64,000 nucleotides of DNA, from NCBI GenBank assembly GCA_903847195.1, contig CAINCZ010000142.1:38739-102738 (forward strand), written 5' to 3'. This document shows positions 20,931 to 29,861 of the stretch, piece after piece. Source of the DNA: an uncultured Acidobacteriota bacterium (lineage in GTDB: Bacteria > Acidobacteriota > Terriglobia > Terriglobales > CAINCZ01). The notes beneath the pieces were generated by a model. That model saw only the letters and a program-made list of their open reading frames with translations, made no database searches and was not told the origin of the DNA. Every line of letters starts with the position of its first letter. Position 1 is the first letter of the stretch. The translations under genes were made by a program, and so were the position numbers.

Positions 20931-20982
20931 CGTTGTCCTCTATCTATGAACTATAAAATTTCAGCTGGATCAAACCGCCACA

Positions 20983-21009
20983 GCCTAAATCGCTCCTGCC
21001 CATTTAGGC
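20983..21009. other. Perfect inverted repeat upstream of the nitroreductase
   Basis: GCCTAAAT (20983-20990) and ATTTAGGC (21002-21009) are perfectly complementary, with centres 19 bases apart. It lies between the nitroreductase start and the small zinc-ribbon gene. There is no T tract, so it is more like an operator for a dimeric regulator than a terminator. Function unknown. Confidence 0.4.
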
Positions 21010-21052
21010 AACCCTGTTATAGGTAGCTTGCAGGATGTCGTTCCGCAAGCAT

Positions 21053-21232
21053 TTATCGCGGTCCATCCATCGCCGGCCGGCCGCACTTCAGGCAAAACGC
21101 CGCTTCGCCCGGCAGGCTGGCCCCGCATGCATAACACCTCTTCTGGCTCGATCGCCGCGTTCGTTTACTGAACACCTGTACGGCGATGCCGACGATCACG
21201 ACCAACAACAGGATTTCCGCAAGGCTTATCAT
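21053..21232 (-). CDS. Small membrane protein with C-terminal zinc ribbon
   Basis: 59 residues from the ATG at 21232. One transmembrane helix at the N-terminus (ISLAEILLLVVIVGIAVQVF), a basic stretch (SKRTRRSSQKR), then a zinc ribbon CYACGASLPGEAAFCLKCG. AGGAAAGG lies 11 bases upstream of this ATG; an in-frame GTG at 21244 sits too close to that site. It follows the geranylgeranyl-reductase-type gene closely on the same strand. Function unknown. Confidence 0.6.
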   Translation of the reverse strand: MISLAEILLLVVIVGIAVQVFSKRTRRSSQKRCYACGASLPGEAAFCLKCGRPAMDGPR

Positions 21233-21257
21233 CAGCGCCCACACCTTTCCTGGCTCT

Positions 21258-22472
21258 CTATCGTCCCAGTACCTTATCCATCGCCTGCTGCGCCGCCAGC
21301 TTCAGGTACTCCGGGTGCGCCACCGCCGCCCGCAGGAAGAAGCTCGCCGTAAAGTTCGAAGCAATCAGGTCGGCGAACTCCTGCGCTCCCAGCTTCGTTA
21401 ACGCCTCCGTCCGCTCGTCCCACTTCGCGTCATCGTACTTCGCAATGCGGCGGTTGATCTCATAAGCCACGCGAAGCCGCATGCCATACGTCTCCCGCCA
21501 TTGGTTCTGGTACTTCATCAGGAAGCGCTTCGAGCAGTCGCCCGCACGCACGGCTTCGGCCGCCACCGTGCCCGCCATCCGTCCCGCCCAGAGCGCCCAG
21601 CGGATCCCCTCGCCCAGCAGCGCCGATGCCTGCCCCGCCGCATCGCCCACGGCCATCATGCCGTCGGTGACGAAGTTTTCGAGCAGCCCTTCGGCAGGCA
21701 CCACGCCCGTGTGATACTCCACCGGCTGCGCGCCCTCGAGGTTGATCCCAAACCGCGCCGCCTCGGCCACGAACTTCTGCAAGTACGCCCCCGGGTCGGC
21801 CTTCGCATCCGCGTTGAGTATCCCGATCCCCATACGCACGCGCTTCCGCCCCCAGGGAAACGCCCAGCCGTAACCGGTCGGCGCCACCTGCCCGCCCACA
21901 ATCAGCACCGCTTCGTCGGCGTCGTAGTTCGGCGCATACATGTCGTACTCCGCCCCCACGCCAAATGCCTTGCAGCCCGCGTACAAGCCCGCCTGCCGCA
22001 GCATCTCGGCCCGGTGGCCCGAGGCGTCGATCAGCACCTTGCTTTCAAATTCCAGCTGCTGCCCGCGCCATCCGTACACCTTCGCGCCGCCCACCACGCC
22101 GTCTTTCACGATGGGCGCCAGCGCCTTGTGCCCCACGAAAATCTGCGCGCCGGCGTCGGCCGCGCGCTCGGCCAGGTGCTGGTATACCCCGCGCACGTCG
22201 ATCACGCACGCCACCGGCTCCGGATACTCAAATACTGCTGCCTGGTTCGGCGACAGGAACCGGCAGCGCCGCAGCGGATGATACAGTTCGCGCGGAATCC
22301 CCAGCTCCTGCATGTCGCGCACAAAGCTGCCGCCCGTCGTGCGCACCGGACCGCCGATCTCAGCGTTGCGTTCGCAGACGGCCACCCGCGCGCCGCCCTT
22401 TGCGGCAGCCGCCGCGGCGGCCATCCCGCCCGGCCCCCCGCCGATTACCAGTACATCCCATCGCTCGCTCAT
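21258..22472 (-). CDS. FAD-dependent oxidoreductase, geranylgeranyl reductase family
   Basis: 404 residues. The N-terminal FAD motif is WDVLVIGGGPGGMAAAAAAAKGGARVAVCERN. A second FAD contact is FVTDGMMAVGDAAGQASALLGEGIRWALWAGRMAG, the p-hydroxybenzoate-hydroxylase/GGR pattern. PTGYGWAFPWGRKRVRMGIGI matches the segment found in geranylgeranyl reductases. These enzymes reduce prenyl double bonds in lipids or quinone tails; a role on menaquinone or another polyprenyl lipid is inferred. The next gene is the small zinc-ribbon membrane protein. Confidence 0.85.
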   Translation of the reverse strand: MSERWDVLVIGGGPGGMAAAAAAAKGGARVAVCERNAEIGGPVRTTGGSFVRDMQELGIPRELYHPLRRCRFLSPNQAAVFEYPEPVACVIDVRGVYQHLAERAADAGAQIFVGHKALAPIVKDGVVGGAKVYGWRGQQLEFESKVLIDASGHRAEMLRQAGLYAGCKAFGVGAEYDMYAPNYDADEAVLIVGGQVAPTGYGWAFPWGRKRVRMGIGILNADAKADPGAYLQKFVAEAARFGINLEGAQPVEYHTGVVPAEGLLENFVTDGMMAVGDAAGQASALLGEGIRWALWAGRMAGTVAAEAVRAGDCSKRFLMKYQNQWRETYGMRLRVAYEINRRIAKYDDAKWDERTEALTKLGAQEFADLIASNFTASFFLRAAVAHPEYLKLAAQQAMDKVLGR

Positions 22473-22575
22473 CTTCTGCTTAACGCTCTCCCGTGCGCCC
22501 GCCCGGTCAAACTGCGGCGCGCCCCTAGCCAGCTTCTCATCCCATCATATCGCCCTCCCTTCGGTACCCTCGGCG

Positions 22576-22606
22576 CCCCATATCTGCCGCTTTTGGCAGA
22601 TGTGGG
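22576..22606. repeat. REP-like hairpin, family A (copy 3)
   Basis: CCCCATATCTGCC / GGCAGATGTGGG with a GCTTTT loop, between divergent genes. Head is CGGCGCCCC. Confidence 0.75.
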
Positions 22607-22665
22607 ATTTCGGGCTTCACAATTCTTTACGTAGCTTCCCGCCCGCTCCTGCTATAACGGGGCCA

Positions 22666-23373
22666 ATGAGCACCGACTCTGTTCCGGCCATTTGCGCCCA
22701 ACGCCTCTGCCGTCACTATCCCATGGGCGGTGCCGTTATTCGCGCAGTCGAAGAGGTCACTCTCGCGATCGCCCCCGGCGAGTTCACGGCCTTGCTCGGC
22801 AGCTCCGGCTCCGGCAAATCAACCTTGCTCAATCTCGTAGCTGGACTCGACCGCCCTACTGCGGGCAGCATCTCCGTCCTTGGCCGCGACCTCGCCGCGC
22901 TCAACCCCGAAGAACTCGCCCGCCACCGCCGCCAGACCGTCGGCATGGTGTTTCAGGCGTTCAACCTGATCGGCTCCATGACGGTGCTCGAAAACGTCGA
23001 ACTGCCGCTGCGCTTCGCCGAAGTGGAACGCGCCGAGCGCGGACGGCGTGCGCTTTCCGCCCTCGAGCGCGTCGGCCTCGCCGAACGCCTCACCCACCGC
23101 CCCAGCCAGTTGAGCGGCGGCGAACAGCAGCGCGTCTCTATCGCCCGCGCCATCGTCAATCGTCCCGCGATCCTGCTGGCCGACGAGCCTACCGGCAATC
23201 TCGACAGCGCGACCGGCGAGTCCATCATGCAGCTCCTGCGCGAGCTCAACGGGTCGCTCGGCGTGACCATCCTGATGGTCACCCACGAGCGTCCGCTCGC
23301 CGAACGCTTCGCCCGCCGCCTGCTGCAGATGGCCGACGGGCGACTGGTCTCACTCCCCGAGGTGTCCTCATGA
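22666..23373 (+). CDS. ABC exporter ATPase (MacB/LolD type)
   Basis: 235 residues from the ATG at 22666. Walker A GSSGSGKST, Q-loop VFQAFNLI, signature LSGGEQQR, Walker B ILLADEPTGNLDS, H-loop VTHER. This is the MacB/LolD/FtsE subfamily, judged by the DEPTGNLDS signature and partner type. Its stop codon overlaps the permease ATG by four bases (ATGA), so the two are translationally coupled. A TATAAC box lies about 15 bases before the ATG. Confidence 0.9.
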   Translation: MSTDSVPAICAQRLCRHYPMGGAVIRAVEEVTLAIAPGEFTALLGSSGSGKSTLLNLVAGLDRPTAGSISVLGRDLAALNPEELARHRRQTVGMVFQAFNLIGSMTVLENVELPLRFAEVERAERGRRALSALERVGLAERLTHRPSQLSGGEQQRVSIARAIVNRPAILLADEPTGNLDSATGESIMQLLRELNGSLGVTILMVTHERPLAERFARRLLQMADGRLVSLPEVSS

Positions 23374-24791
23374 AGGCCCGCGACGCCTTCGATCTCGCCA
23401 CGCGCAACCTGCGCGAATCGCTGCTGCGCAACGCGCTCACCACGCTCGGCATTGCCGTCGGCGTGGCTTCGCTGGTCGCCATGCTCTCGCTCGGCATCGG
23501 CTTGCAATCGATGTTTAACCGCCGCCTGGTGCGCGCCGGACTGTTCGACACCGTCGTCGTCACCGCCCAGCGCGACTTCCGCCCCTTCCGCCAGGGACAG
23601 GCGGTGCCCCCCGCCCCGGCGCGCCTGCTCGACGAAAATGCCCGCCGCGAAATCAGCCTGTTGCCTAACGTGGTCGAGGTCACACCCGACCTGCGATTCC
23701 CCGCCGAAGCGCAATTCGCGCAGTCCCGCGACTACGCCACGGTCAGCGGCGTGCCCGCTTCGGCTGCCAGCGACGAAGCCTTCGAGGGAATGCAGGGACG
23801 CTACTTCACCGGCCCTACGGCGCAGGAAGTAATTCTGCTCGCCGATTTCGCCCGCCGCCTGAACGCAGCCAATCCCGCCGCGCTGCTCGGACAGGAACTC
23901 ATACTCACCTACGCGGAGCGCCAGCCGCTTGCTTCCGGCCGCGCAAACGCCAGCTCGGATTCCGATTCCGATTTCGGCGACGATGAACTGGAGTCCGCAC
24001 TCGGCCTCTCCATGGGTGACGACCTGTTCGGCGAAGACTCCTCCCCCGGCATCTCCATCGTCCGCCGCGAGCGCCGCTTCCGCATCGTCGGCATCACCCA
24101 GCGCGAGCCTTTTAGCGGAGTCCGCGGCGGTCCCGGACGCAGCGGCGTCCTCGTGCCCCTGGCAGTCGCTGAAAGCCTCAATGCCATCGACGCCTCCGAC
24201 CTGCGCAGCCTCAGCTCCTCGGCTCCGCTCACCGGCCGCTCCTACACCAGCCTGCGCGTGCGGGTCGCCAAGCCCGGCCTGGTCGAGCCGCTCGAAGAGC
24301 GTTTGCGCCAGATGGGCTTCGGCACCTTCTCGCTGATGGAAGCCATGCGCAACCTGCGCCGCGTCTTCGTCTTTCTCGACCTGTTCCTCGGCATCTTCGG
24401 CTCGCTCGCCCTTGCCGTCGCCTCGCTTGGCATCATCAACACGCTTGTCATGGCAATTCTCGAGCGCCGCCGCGAAATCGGCATCATGAAGGCCATCGGT
24501 GCCAGCGACCGCGACGTCAAGCGCCTCTTTTTCGCCGAAGCCGCCGGCATGGGCATCGGCGGAGGCCTGCTCGGCGTGCTGCTCGGATGGCTGATCGGCC
24601 GCGCCATCAACTTCGGCACCACGCTCTATCTGCAAAGCCAGCAACTGCCCGCTGAAGACATCTGGCTCGTCCCCTGGTGGTTAATCCTGGGCGCTGTCGT
24701 CTTTGCCGTGCTGGTCACGCTCGTTTCGGGTCTTTACCCGGCCGCCCGCGCCGCCCGCCTCGATCCCGTGGAGGCGCTCCGCTATGAGTAG
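23370..24791 (+). CDS. ABC exporter permease (MacB/FtsX type)
   Basis: 473 residues. One N-terminal transmembrane helix (NALTTLGIAVGVASLVAMLSLG), then a periplasmic MacB_PCD domain (about 45-300) with an acidic insert (SSDSDSDFGDDELES), then a C-terminal FtsX domain with three helices (FLDLFLGIFGSLALAVASLGIINTLVMAI; AAGMGIGGGLLGVLLGWLIG; WLILGAVVFAVLVTLVSGLYPA). The ERRREIGIMKAIGAS motif and the ending AARLDPVEALRYE are typical of MacB-type permeases. The exported substrate is unknown; no adaptor (MacA-like) gene is adjacent. Confidence 0.9.
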   Translation: MKARDAFDLATRNLRESLLRNALTTLGIAVGVASLVAMLSLGIGLQSMFNRRLVRAGLFDTVVVTAQRDFRPFRQGQAVPPAPARLLDENARREISLLPNVVEVTPDLRFPAEAQFAQSRDYATVSGVPASAASDEAFEGMQGRYFTGPTAQEVILLADFARRLNAANPAALLGQELILTYAERQPLASGRANASSDSDSDFGDDELESALGLSMGDDLFGEDSSPGISIVRRERRFRIVGITQREPFSGVRGGPGRSGVLVPLAVAESLNAIDASDLRSLSSSAPLTGRSYTSLRVRVAKPGLVEPLEERLRQMGFGTFSLMEAMRNLRRVFVFLDLFLGIFGSLALAVASLGIINTLVMAILERRREIGIMKAIGASDRDVKRLFFAEAAGMGIGGGLLGVLLGWLIGRAINFGTTLYLQSQQLPAEDIWLVPWWLILGAVVFAVLVTLVSGLYPAARAARLDPVEALRYE

Positions 24792-24850
24792 GGGTCCTGC
24801 TTTGGTCCGCCCGAAGCCCTTGCTGCCGTGCTGTTCCCGAATTGCGTCCT

Positions 24851-24875
24851 GCCCGTGGCATGCACGGGCGTTTTC
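24851..24875 (+). terminator. Intrinsic terminator after the ABC exporter
   Basis: GCCCGTG (24851-24857) pairs with CACGGGC (24863-24869), followed by GTTTTCT. Confidence 0.75.
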
Positions 24876-24992
24876 TGCACTGCGCCCGGTTTCAAGCGAT
24901 AACATTTCTGTCGAAGCGTGCGGAGGCACCGGCTGACGCTTCAGGTGGCAGCGGCCCACCTGTTTTCGGTGGCGGTCTAGGAGTCCGGCTTT

Positions 24993-25376
24993 ATGCCGCT
25001 GACTTACAAAATCTTTAAAGACGCGATGCTGGTAGTCACCACCGGCTCCGGCACTGTGACCTTCGGCGAGTCCCGCGCCCATCAGGACGCGCTGCTCGCT
25101 GACCCCAACTTCGACCCCAGCTTCAACCAGTTGCTAAATCTGACGGGCGTCGAACGCTTTGCGCTTTCCGTCGAGGAGGCTAGGGGCGTAGCCATATACC
25201 CGCTGTTTGCCCCGCAATCCAAGCGCGCTCTCGCCGCCTGGGACCCAGCGATCTACGGCATGATGCGGCTCATCGAGGCACATCACAGCATGTCGTCTTC
25301 AGCGTCCCGCATACAACCGTTCTACGACCTGCCCTCGGCCTTGCAGTGGCTCGGCCTCGAGAAGCTGCCGGAATAA
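24993..25376 (+). CDS. Small STAS-like cytosolic protein
   Basis: 127 residues without signal or membrane segments. It begins MPLTYKIFKDAMLVVTTGSG and contains LLADPNFDPSFNQLLNLTGVERF; the layout (short beta strands, an aspartate-rich turn, then an alpha/beta half) resembles STAS/SpoIIAA-like small proteins widespread in Proteobacteria and Acidobacteriota. It is monocistronic. Partner and function unknown. Confidence 0.7.
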   Translation: MPLTYKIFKDAMLVVTTGSGTVTFGESRAHQDALLADPNFDPSFNQLLNLTGVERFALSVEEARGVAIYPLFAPQSKRALAAWDPAIYGMMRLIEAHHSMSSSASRIQPFYDLPSALQWLGLEKLPE

Positions 25377-25453
25377 ATTGTCAGGGATTTTGCCGCAGGA
25401 TCAGCTGTGAGTTCCGGTGCGCGAACGGCTGTTGATGCACCCTTACTGCGCTT

Positions 25454-25924
25454 TCACTCACCCCGCCCGGTGCAATCCAGGCGGTTCTTTCTTCCCCACA
25501 TCTCTTCGCTCTGAAACCGCACGGTGTACCACTGGCTCTCCTGCCGTCTCACCCAAACCACTTCGCAGGGTAGCCCGTTGAACTTTCCGGCCTCGCCGCT
25601 GTCGGCCGGGCCCGCCAGACCGTCCGCCGGATCGTGCACCAGGTAGATGACCGTCCGCCCGGCCCCCGGAAAGCCCCACGCATCCCACGCCAGATGCTTC
25701 AGCTGCCCGCCTGGCGGCGGCGCTTGCACCAGCACTCTTTGCTTGTAGGTTCCCGACCACAGCAACCATCTCGTGGCCGTTCGCAGCGCGTAGGAGTTCC
25801 AGAACGCCGCCCCGGCAATCACCACGATTGCGCCCACCAGCGCAATCCAGTCCCGCCGTCTTCTCGACCGGTTTCCGATTCCCACGCCTCGCTCCACAGG
25901 CGCCACTTTACCTTGAATCGCCAT
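25454..25924 (-). CDS. Single-pass membrane protein of unknown function
   Basis: 156 residues from the ATG at 25924, chosen because AAAGGAA lies 13 bases upstream; the longer frame has no ribosome site. A basic N-terminal stretch (NRSRRRRD) is followed by one transmembrane helix (WIALVGAIVVIAGAAFW). The outer domain has ELKH-like QLKHLAWDAWGFPGAGRTVIYLVHDP and CEVVWVRRQESQWYTVRFQSEEMWG, a pattern I associate with unnamed bacterial families. Function unknown. It diverges from the thioredoxin-like gene. Confidence 0.7.
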   Translation of the reverse strand: MAIQGKVAPVERGVGIGNRSRRRRDWIALVGAIVVIAGAAFWNSYALRTATRWLLWSGTYKQRVLVQAPPPGGQLKHLAWDAWGFPGAGRTVIYLVHDPADGLAGPADSGEAGKFNGLPCEVVWVRRQESQWYTVRFQSEEMWGRKNRLDCTGRGE

Positions 25925-26073
25925 AAATTCAACAATTCCTTTTGTCCGCTTCTGCCCTTCCGACGCCCCCCCTCCAGCTCGCAACCTTGCGCGGCTCTCC
26001 GAGTTTACGTTCGCGAGCGGCGCTCCGCACCGGGTACTTACGTTTTATGCTGCCGCAAGGGTACAATCTCGCT

Positions 26074-26451
26074 ATGCGACGTTTCTCTTTAACGCTGCTG
26101 TTCGCTCTCGCCGCCCTGCTGGCCGTCCCCGCTTGCTCCGCCCAGAGCAAGATGGACGCCTTTGCCAAGTGCCTCACCAGCAAAAACGTCACCATGTACG
26201 GCGCTTACTGGTGCCCGCACTGCAAGGACCAGAAGGACGAGTTCAAGGACTCGCTCAAGTACATCAAGTACGTCGAGTGCGCGATCCCTGGCAAGCCCAT
26301 GAACGTGCAGTCCGAGGCCTGCAAGGCCGCCGACATCCGTCTCTATCCGACGTGGATCTTCGCCGATGGTGAGCGCGTCGAGGCCGTCTTGCCGCTCGAC
26401 AAGCTGGCGGCCAAGGCCGGTTGCCCCGCGCCGCCGCCACCCGCGAAGTGA
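26074..26451 (+). CDS. Exported thioredoxin-like protein
   Basis: 125 residues from the ATG at 26074. Signal peptide MRRFSLTLLFALAALLAVPA followed by CSAQSK, so either a lipoprotein or cleavage after CSA. A thioredoxin-type CxxC occurs in YGAYWCPHCKDQKDEF, with the cis-proline region at LYPTWIFADG. Two further cysteines lie in YVECAIPG and SEACKAADI. The stop overlaps the VKOR-family GTG start by four bases, so this is probably the VKOR's redox partner, matching the VKOR-Trx fusions known from cyanobacteria and plants. Confidence 0.85.
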   Translation: MRRFSLTLLFALAALLAVPACSAQSKMDAFAKCLTSKNVTMYGAYWCPHCKDQKDEFKDSLKYIKYVECAIPGKPMNVQSEACKAADIRLYPTWIFADGERVEAVLPLDKLAAKAGCPAPPPPAK

Positions 26452-26915
26452 GCGTGCCGACCTCCATGACTGGCGCCATCACCGCCAAGCCCCGCCCCGG
26501 CTGGATCGGCTGGGCGATCCTCGTGCTCGCGCTTGCCGGCGTCGTGTTGTCTTCGTTCTCGCTCCACGCTCACTATCAGAAGTCGGCCACCAACTACTGC
26601 GATTTCAACGAGACCTTCAACTGCGACATCGTGAACCGCAGCATCTTCTCCGAGGTCTACGGCGTTCCCGTCGCCGGCGTCGGCGTGGCCGGGTACCTCG
26701 CGCTGATGATCCTGGCGGTCACCGCCCGCCGCCGCCGCACCGCGCTGCTGATGCTCATCGCCGCGCTCATCGGCTTTGCCTTTGCCCTGCACCTCACCTA
26801 CATCGAGGCCTACGTCCTCGTCGTCTGGTGCATCATGTGCATCGCTTCGCAGGCGGTGATTACCCTGATCCTGGCGCTCTCGGTCTGTCAGACAGTTCGC
26901 CTCTGGCGGGTGTAA
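26448..26915 (+). CDS. VKOR-family membrane disulfide oxidoreductase
   Basis: 155 residues from the GTG at 26448, which overlaps the previous stop (GTGA). Four or five transmembrane helices (GWIGWAILVLALAGVVLSSFSL; GVPVAGVGVAGYLALMILAV; TALLMLIAALIGFAFALHL; and the last). The loop cysteines are in CDFNETFNCDIVNRS, and the quinone-proximal CxxC is WCIMC. Bacterial VKOR replaces DsbB, reoxidising a periplasmic thioredoxin-like oxidant with quinone. The upstream thioredoxin-like protein is the likely partner. Confidence 0.88.
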   Translation: MSVPTSMTGAITAKPRPGWIGWAILVLALAGVVLSSFSLHAHYQKSATNYCDFNETFNCDIVNRSIFSEVYGVPVAGVGVAGYLALMILAVTARRRRTALLMLIAALIGFAFALHLTYIEAYVLVVWCIMCIASQAVITLILALSVCQTVRLWRV

Positions 26916-26936
26916 ACGCGCTTTTGACTTTCCTCC

Positions 26937-26977
26937 GGCCCCCTCCTAAGCTGGGGGCCGGGTCCGTTTTGGACCCC
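26937..26977 (+). terminator. Tandem hairpins after the VKOR gene
   Basis: GGCCCCC (26937-26943) pairs with GGGGGCC (26953-26959); a second hairpin GGGTCC / GGACCC with a GTTTT loop follows directly. No T tract follows, so termination is uncertain. Confidence 0.4.
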
Positions 26978-27128
26978 GCATCCCAGCTGTGTAGCCTCTT
27001 TCCGGAGTCTGCGCGTAGCCGGACAGCATCAGTTTTAGGGTAGTTCCCTACCGGCCCCGGTTTAGCTTGGCAGTTCTGCAGTTTTCGCGGGTAAGCGCGG
27101 CAATGGGTCCGCCGCCCGTTGGCGAGGC

Positions 27129-29657
27129 ATGGCAATCATGAGCACCGTTCTGACTTCTCCCGCCGATCAAACCGCGCACCTTGACGAGCACACCTGGAAC
27201 GCCTTCCGCCGCTGGGGATTCTTCTCCGCCACCCTTGACCCCCTCGGCCAGTGGCTCACCCCCGAGGACCATCCCGAACTCGCCGCCCTTAGCGGTGAAG
27301 CCGCCGAGCGCGCCCGCAAGGTCTATTGCGGCAACATCGGACTCGAGTTCATGCACATCCCCGACCCGGAGCGCCGCCGCTGGCTTATCGAACAGATGGA
27401 AGCTCCCTCGCCCGCGCTCACCGTTGTCGACCGTCCGCGCCTGCTTGAAAGCCTCGCCCGCACCGACCTGTTCGAACAGGTTATGCAGGCCCGCTACCTC
27501 GGCACCAAGCGCTTTTCGCTGGAAGGCGTCACGGCGCTGGTCCCGCTGCTGGAAGCCATCTTCGTCGCCGCCATCGCCCAGGGAGCCGAGCAGTGCGTCA
27601 TCGGCATGTCCCATCGCGGCCGCCTCAACATCATGCACAACGTCGTCGGCCGCGAAGCCTCCGAGATCTTCGGCAACTTTGAAGATACCGATCCGCGCAG
27701 CGTCCTCGGTAGCGGCGACGTCAAGTACCACGTCGGCTCCACCGGCGACTTCCACGCACCCGACGGAGGCAAGCTGCACATCCATCTGGCTTCCAACCCG
27801 AGCCATCTGGAAGCCGTCAACCCCGTCGTGCTTGGGCGCACCCGCGCCAAGCAGGTACGCCTGGCGCCATACGCCGCCTGCAACCCCAAGGCCTCCGGCG
27901 CCCTACAGCGCGCGCAGAAGCAGGTGCTGCCCATCGTCATCCACGGCGACGCCGCTTTTGCCGGACAAGGCATCGCCTCCGAGACCCTGAACTTCGCCCA
28001 TCTGGAAGGCTGGGAAGTCGGCGGCACCCTCAACATCGTCGCCAACAACCTCGTCGGTTTCACCGCCAACCCGACCGACACCTCGTCCACGCGCTTCTCC
28101 ACCGACGTCGCCAAGCGTCTGCCCGTGCCCATCTTCCACGTCAATGCCGAAGATCCCGAAGCCGTTCTGCGCGTCGGCCGCATTGCTCTCGCCTGGCGCT
28201 ACCGCTTCAATGAGGACGCCGTCATCGACCTGATCGGCTACCGCCGCCACGGCCATAGCGAAGTGGACGATCCTTCGATCACGCAGCCGATTCTCTATCG
28301 CAAGCTCAAGACGCATCCGCCGCTCTACGAAATCTACGCCCGTCAGGCTGGGCTCGATGCCGCCTCGCTCGTTGCCCAGATTCGCGAGCGCTACGAGCAG
28401 GCGTGGACCATCGCCAAAAAGGTCGAAAAGCGTCCCGTGCTGCGCGAACTGCCCAGCTACTGGTCCAACTACGTCGGCGGCCCGCACCGGCCCGAACTCG
28501 ACGTCGAAACCGGCATGAGCGCCCAGAACCTGCGCGTCATCGCCCGCGCCCTGACCCGCTACCCCGAGACCTTTCACATCCATCCGAAGATCAAGAAGCT
28601 GATGGACGAACGGCTGGCGATGACCACCGGACAGCGCCCCGTCGATTACGGCATGGCCGAGGCGCTTGCCTTCGGTTCGCTGGTGCTGGGCGGCACGCCC
28701 GTCCGCATGACCGGCCAAGACGTCCCGCGCGGCACCTTCAACCAGCGCCACGCCATGCTGATCGACACCGAGACCGAGAAGCGCTACATCCCGCTCTGCG
28801 CCCTCTCGCCCGATCAGGCGCGCTTTGAGATTTACGCCAGCCAGCTGTCGGAAGCCGGCGTGCTCGGCTACGAGTATGGCTACTCGCGCGACTACCCCGA
28901 GACGCTCACCCTTTGGGAAGCGCAGTTCGGCGACTTCGCCAACGGCGCGCAGATCATCATCGACCAGTTCCTCGTCGCCGGCGAAGACAAGTGGCAGCTG
29001 CTCAGTGGACTCGTCCTGCTGCTGCCCCACGGGCTGGAAGGCCAGGGACCGGAACACTCCAGCGCCCGCCAGGAGCGCTATCTGCAACTGGCCGCCAACG
29101 ACAACATCCAGGTCTGCCAGCCTTCCAACGCCGCACAGTATTTCCACCTGCTGCGCCGCCAGGCCCTGAGCCGCTGGCGCAAGCCGCTCATCGTCTTCAC
29201 CCCGAAGAGCATGCTGCGCAACCCCGACGCCCTCTCGCCGTTCGACGACTTCAGCCACCCGCGCTTCCAGAACGTGCTGCCCGACACCGAAATCGCCAAC
29301 GCCGAGCGCGTCCTGATCTGTAGCGGAAAGGTCGGACACGACCTGCGCGGCGAACGCAAGAAGCGCGGCGACACCAAGACGGCCATCCTCTTCATCGAAC
29401 AGTTCTACCCGTTCCCCGAGGCGGAACTTCGCGCGGCGCTCGCAGCTCATGAAAGCGCCCACGAAATCGTCTGGGTGCAGGAAGAGCCGGCCAATCAGGG
29501 AGCGCTCAGCTACATCGTGCCGCTGCTGCGCCACGTCATCCATCCGCGCCCGCTGCTGACGGTCAAGCGCACCGCCACCGCCAGCCCGGCCACCGGCTCC
29601 GCCAAGGCCCACGAACTCGAACAACGCACGCTGCTGACCATGGCCTTCGGCAGCTAG
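27129..29657 (+). CDS. sucA: 2-Oxoglutarate dehydrogenase E1 component
   Basis: ThDP-dependent decarboxylase of the 2-oxoglutarate dehydrogenase complex in the TCA cycle. 842 residues, shorter than enteric SucA (about 930) because the N-terminal E2-binding segment is reduced. Motifs: CVIGMSHRGRLNIMHNVVG, the ThDP/Mg2+ site GDAAFAGQGIASETLNF...NNLVGFTANP, HGHSEVDDPSITQP, and the transketolase-like domain with GQDVPRGTFNQRHAML. A second ATG at 27138 is better spaced from a GCGAGG ribosome site and may be the true start. sucB and lpd are not adjacent. Confidence 0.94.
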   Translation: MAIMSTVLTSPADQTAHLDEHTWNAFRRWGFFSATLDPLGQWLTPEDHPELAALSGEAAERARKVYCGNIGLEFMHIPDPERRRWLIEQMEAPSPALTVVDRPRLLESLARTDLFEQVMQARYLGTKRFSLEGVTALVPLLEAIFVAAIAQGAEQCVIGMSHRGRLNIMHNVVGREASEIFGNFEDTDPRSVLGSGDVKYHVGSTGDFHAPDGGKLHIHLASNPSHLEAVNPVVLGRTRAKQVRLAPYAACNPKASGALQRAQKQVLPIVIHGDAAFAGQGIASETLNFAHLEGWEVGGTLNIVANNLVGFTANPTDTSSTRFSTDVAKRLPVPIFHVNAEDPEAVLRVGRIALAWRYRFNEDAVIDLIGYRRHGHSEVDDPSITQPILYRKLKTHPPLYEIYARQAGLDAASLVAQIRERYEQAWTIAKKVEKRPVLRELPSYWSNYVGGPHRPELDVETGMSAQNLRVIARALTRYPETFHIHPKIKKLMDERLAMTTGQRPVDYGMAEALAFGSLVLGGTPVRMTGQDVPRGTFNQRHAMLIDTETEKRYIPLCALSPDQARFEIYASQLSEAGVLGYEYGYSRDYPETLTLWEAQFGDFANGAQIIIDQFLVAGEDKWQLLSGLVLLLPHGLEGQGPEHSSARQERYLQLAANDNIQVCQPSNAAQYFHLLRRQALSRWRKPLIVFTPKSMLRNPDALSPFDDFSHPRFQNVLPDTEIANAERVLICSGKVGHDLRGERKKRGDTKTAILFIEQFYPFPEAELRAALAAHESAHEIVWVQEEPANQGALSYIVPLLRHVIHPRPLLTVKRTATASPATGSAKAHELEQRTLLTMAFGS

Positions 29658-29861
29658 TCGCTGAAATCGTCCAGGGCACTAAAAGGAATGGCGTACACTG
29701 GTTTGCCGATGCCGTTTTGATAGGTCTTTTAGTCCGTACTAATGCTCATAGAGGGCAGCCTGCACCCGCCGACTCAACATGTTCGGTGTTGATAGTCCGG
29801 AGATCAGGGTATAAGGTACTCTGATCTTTCTAACATCGGAGTGTCCGGGGGCGCAGATCCT

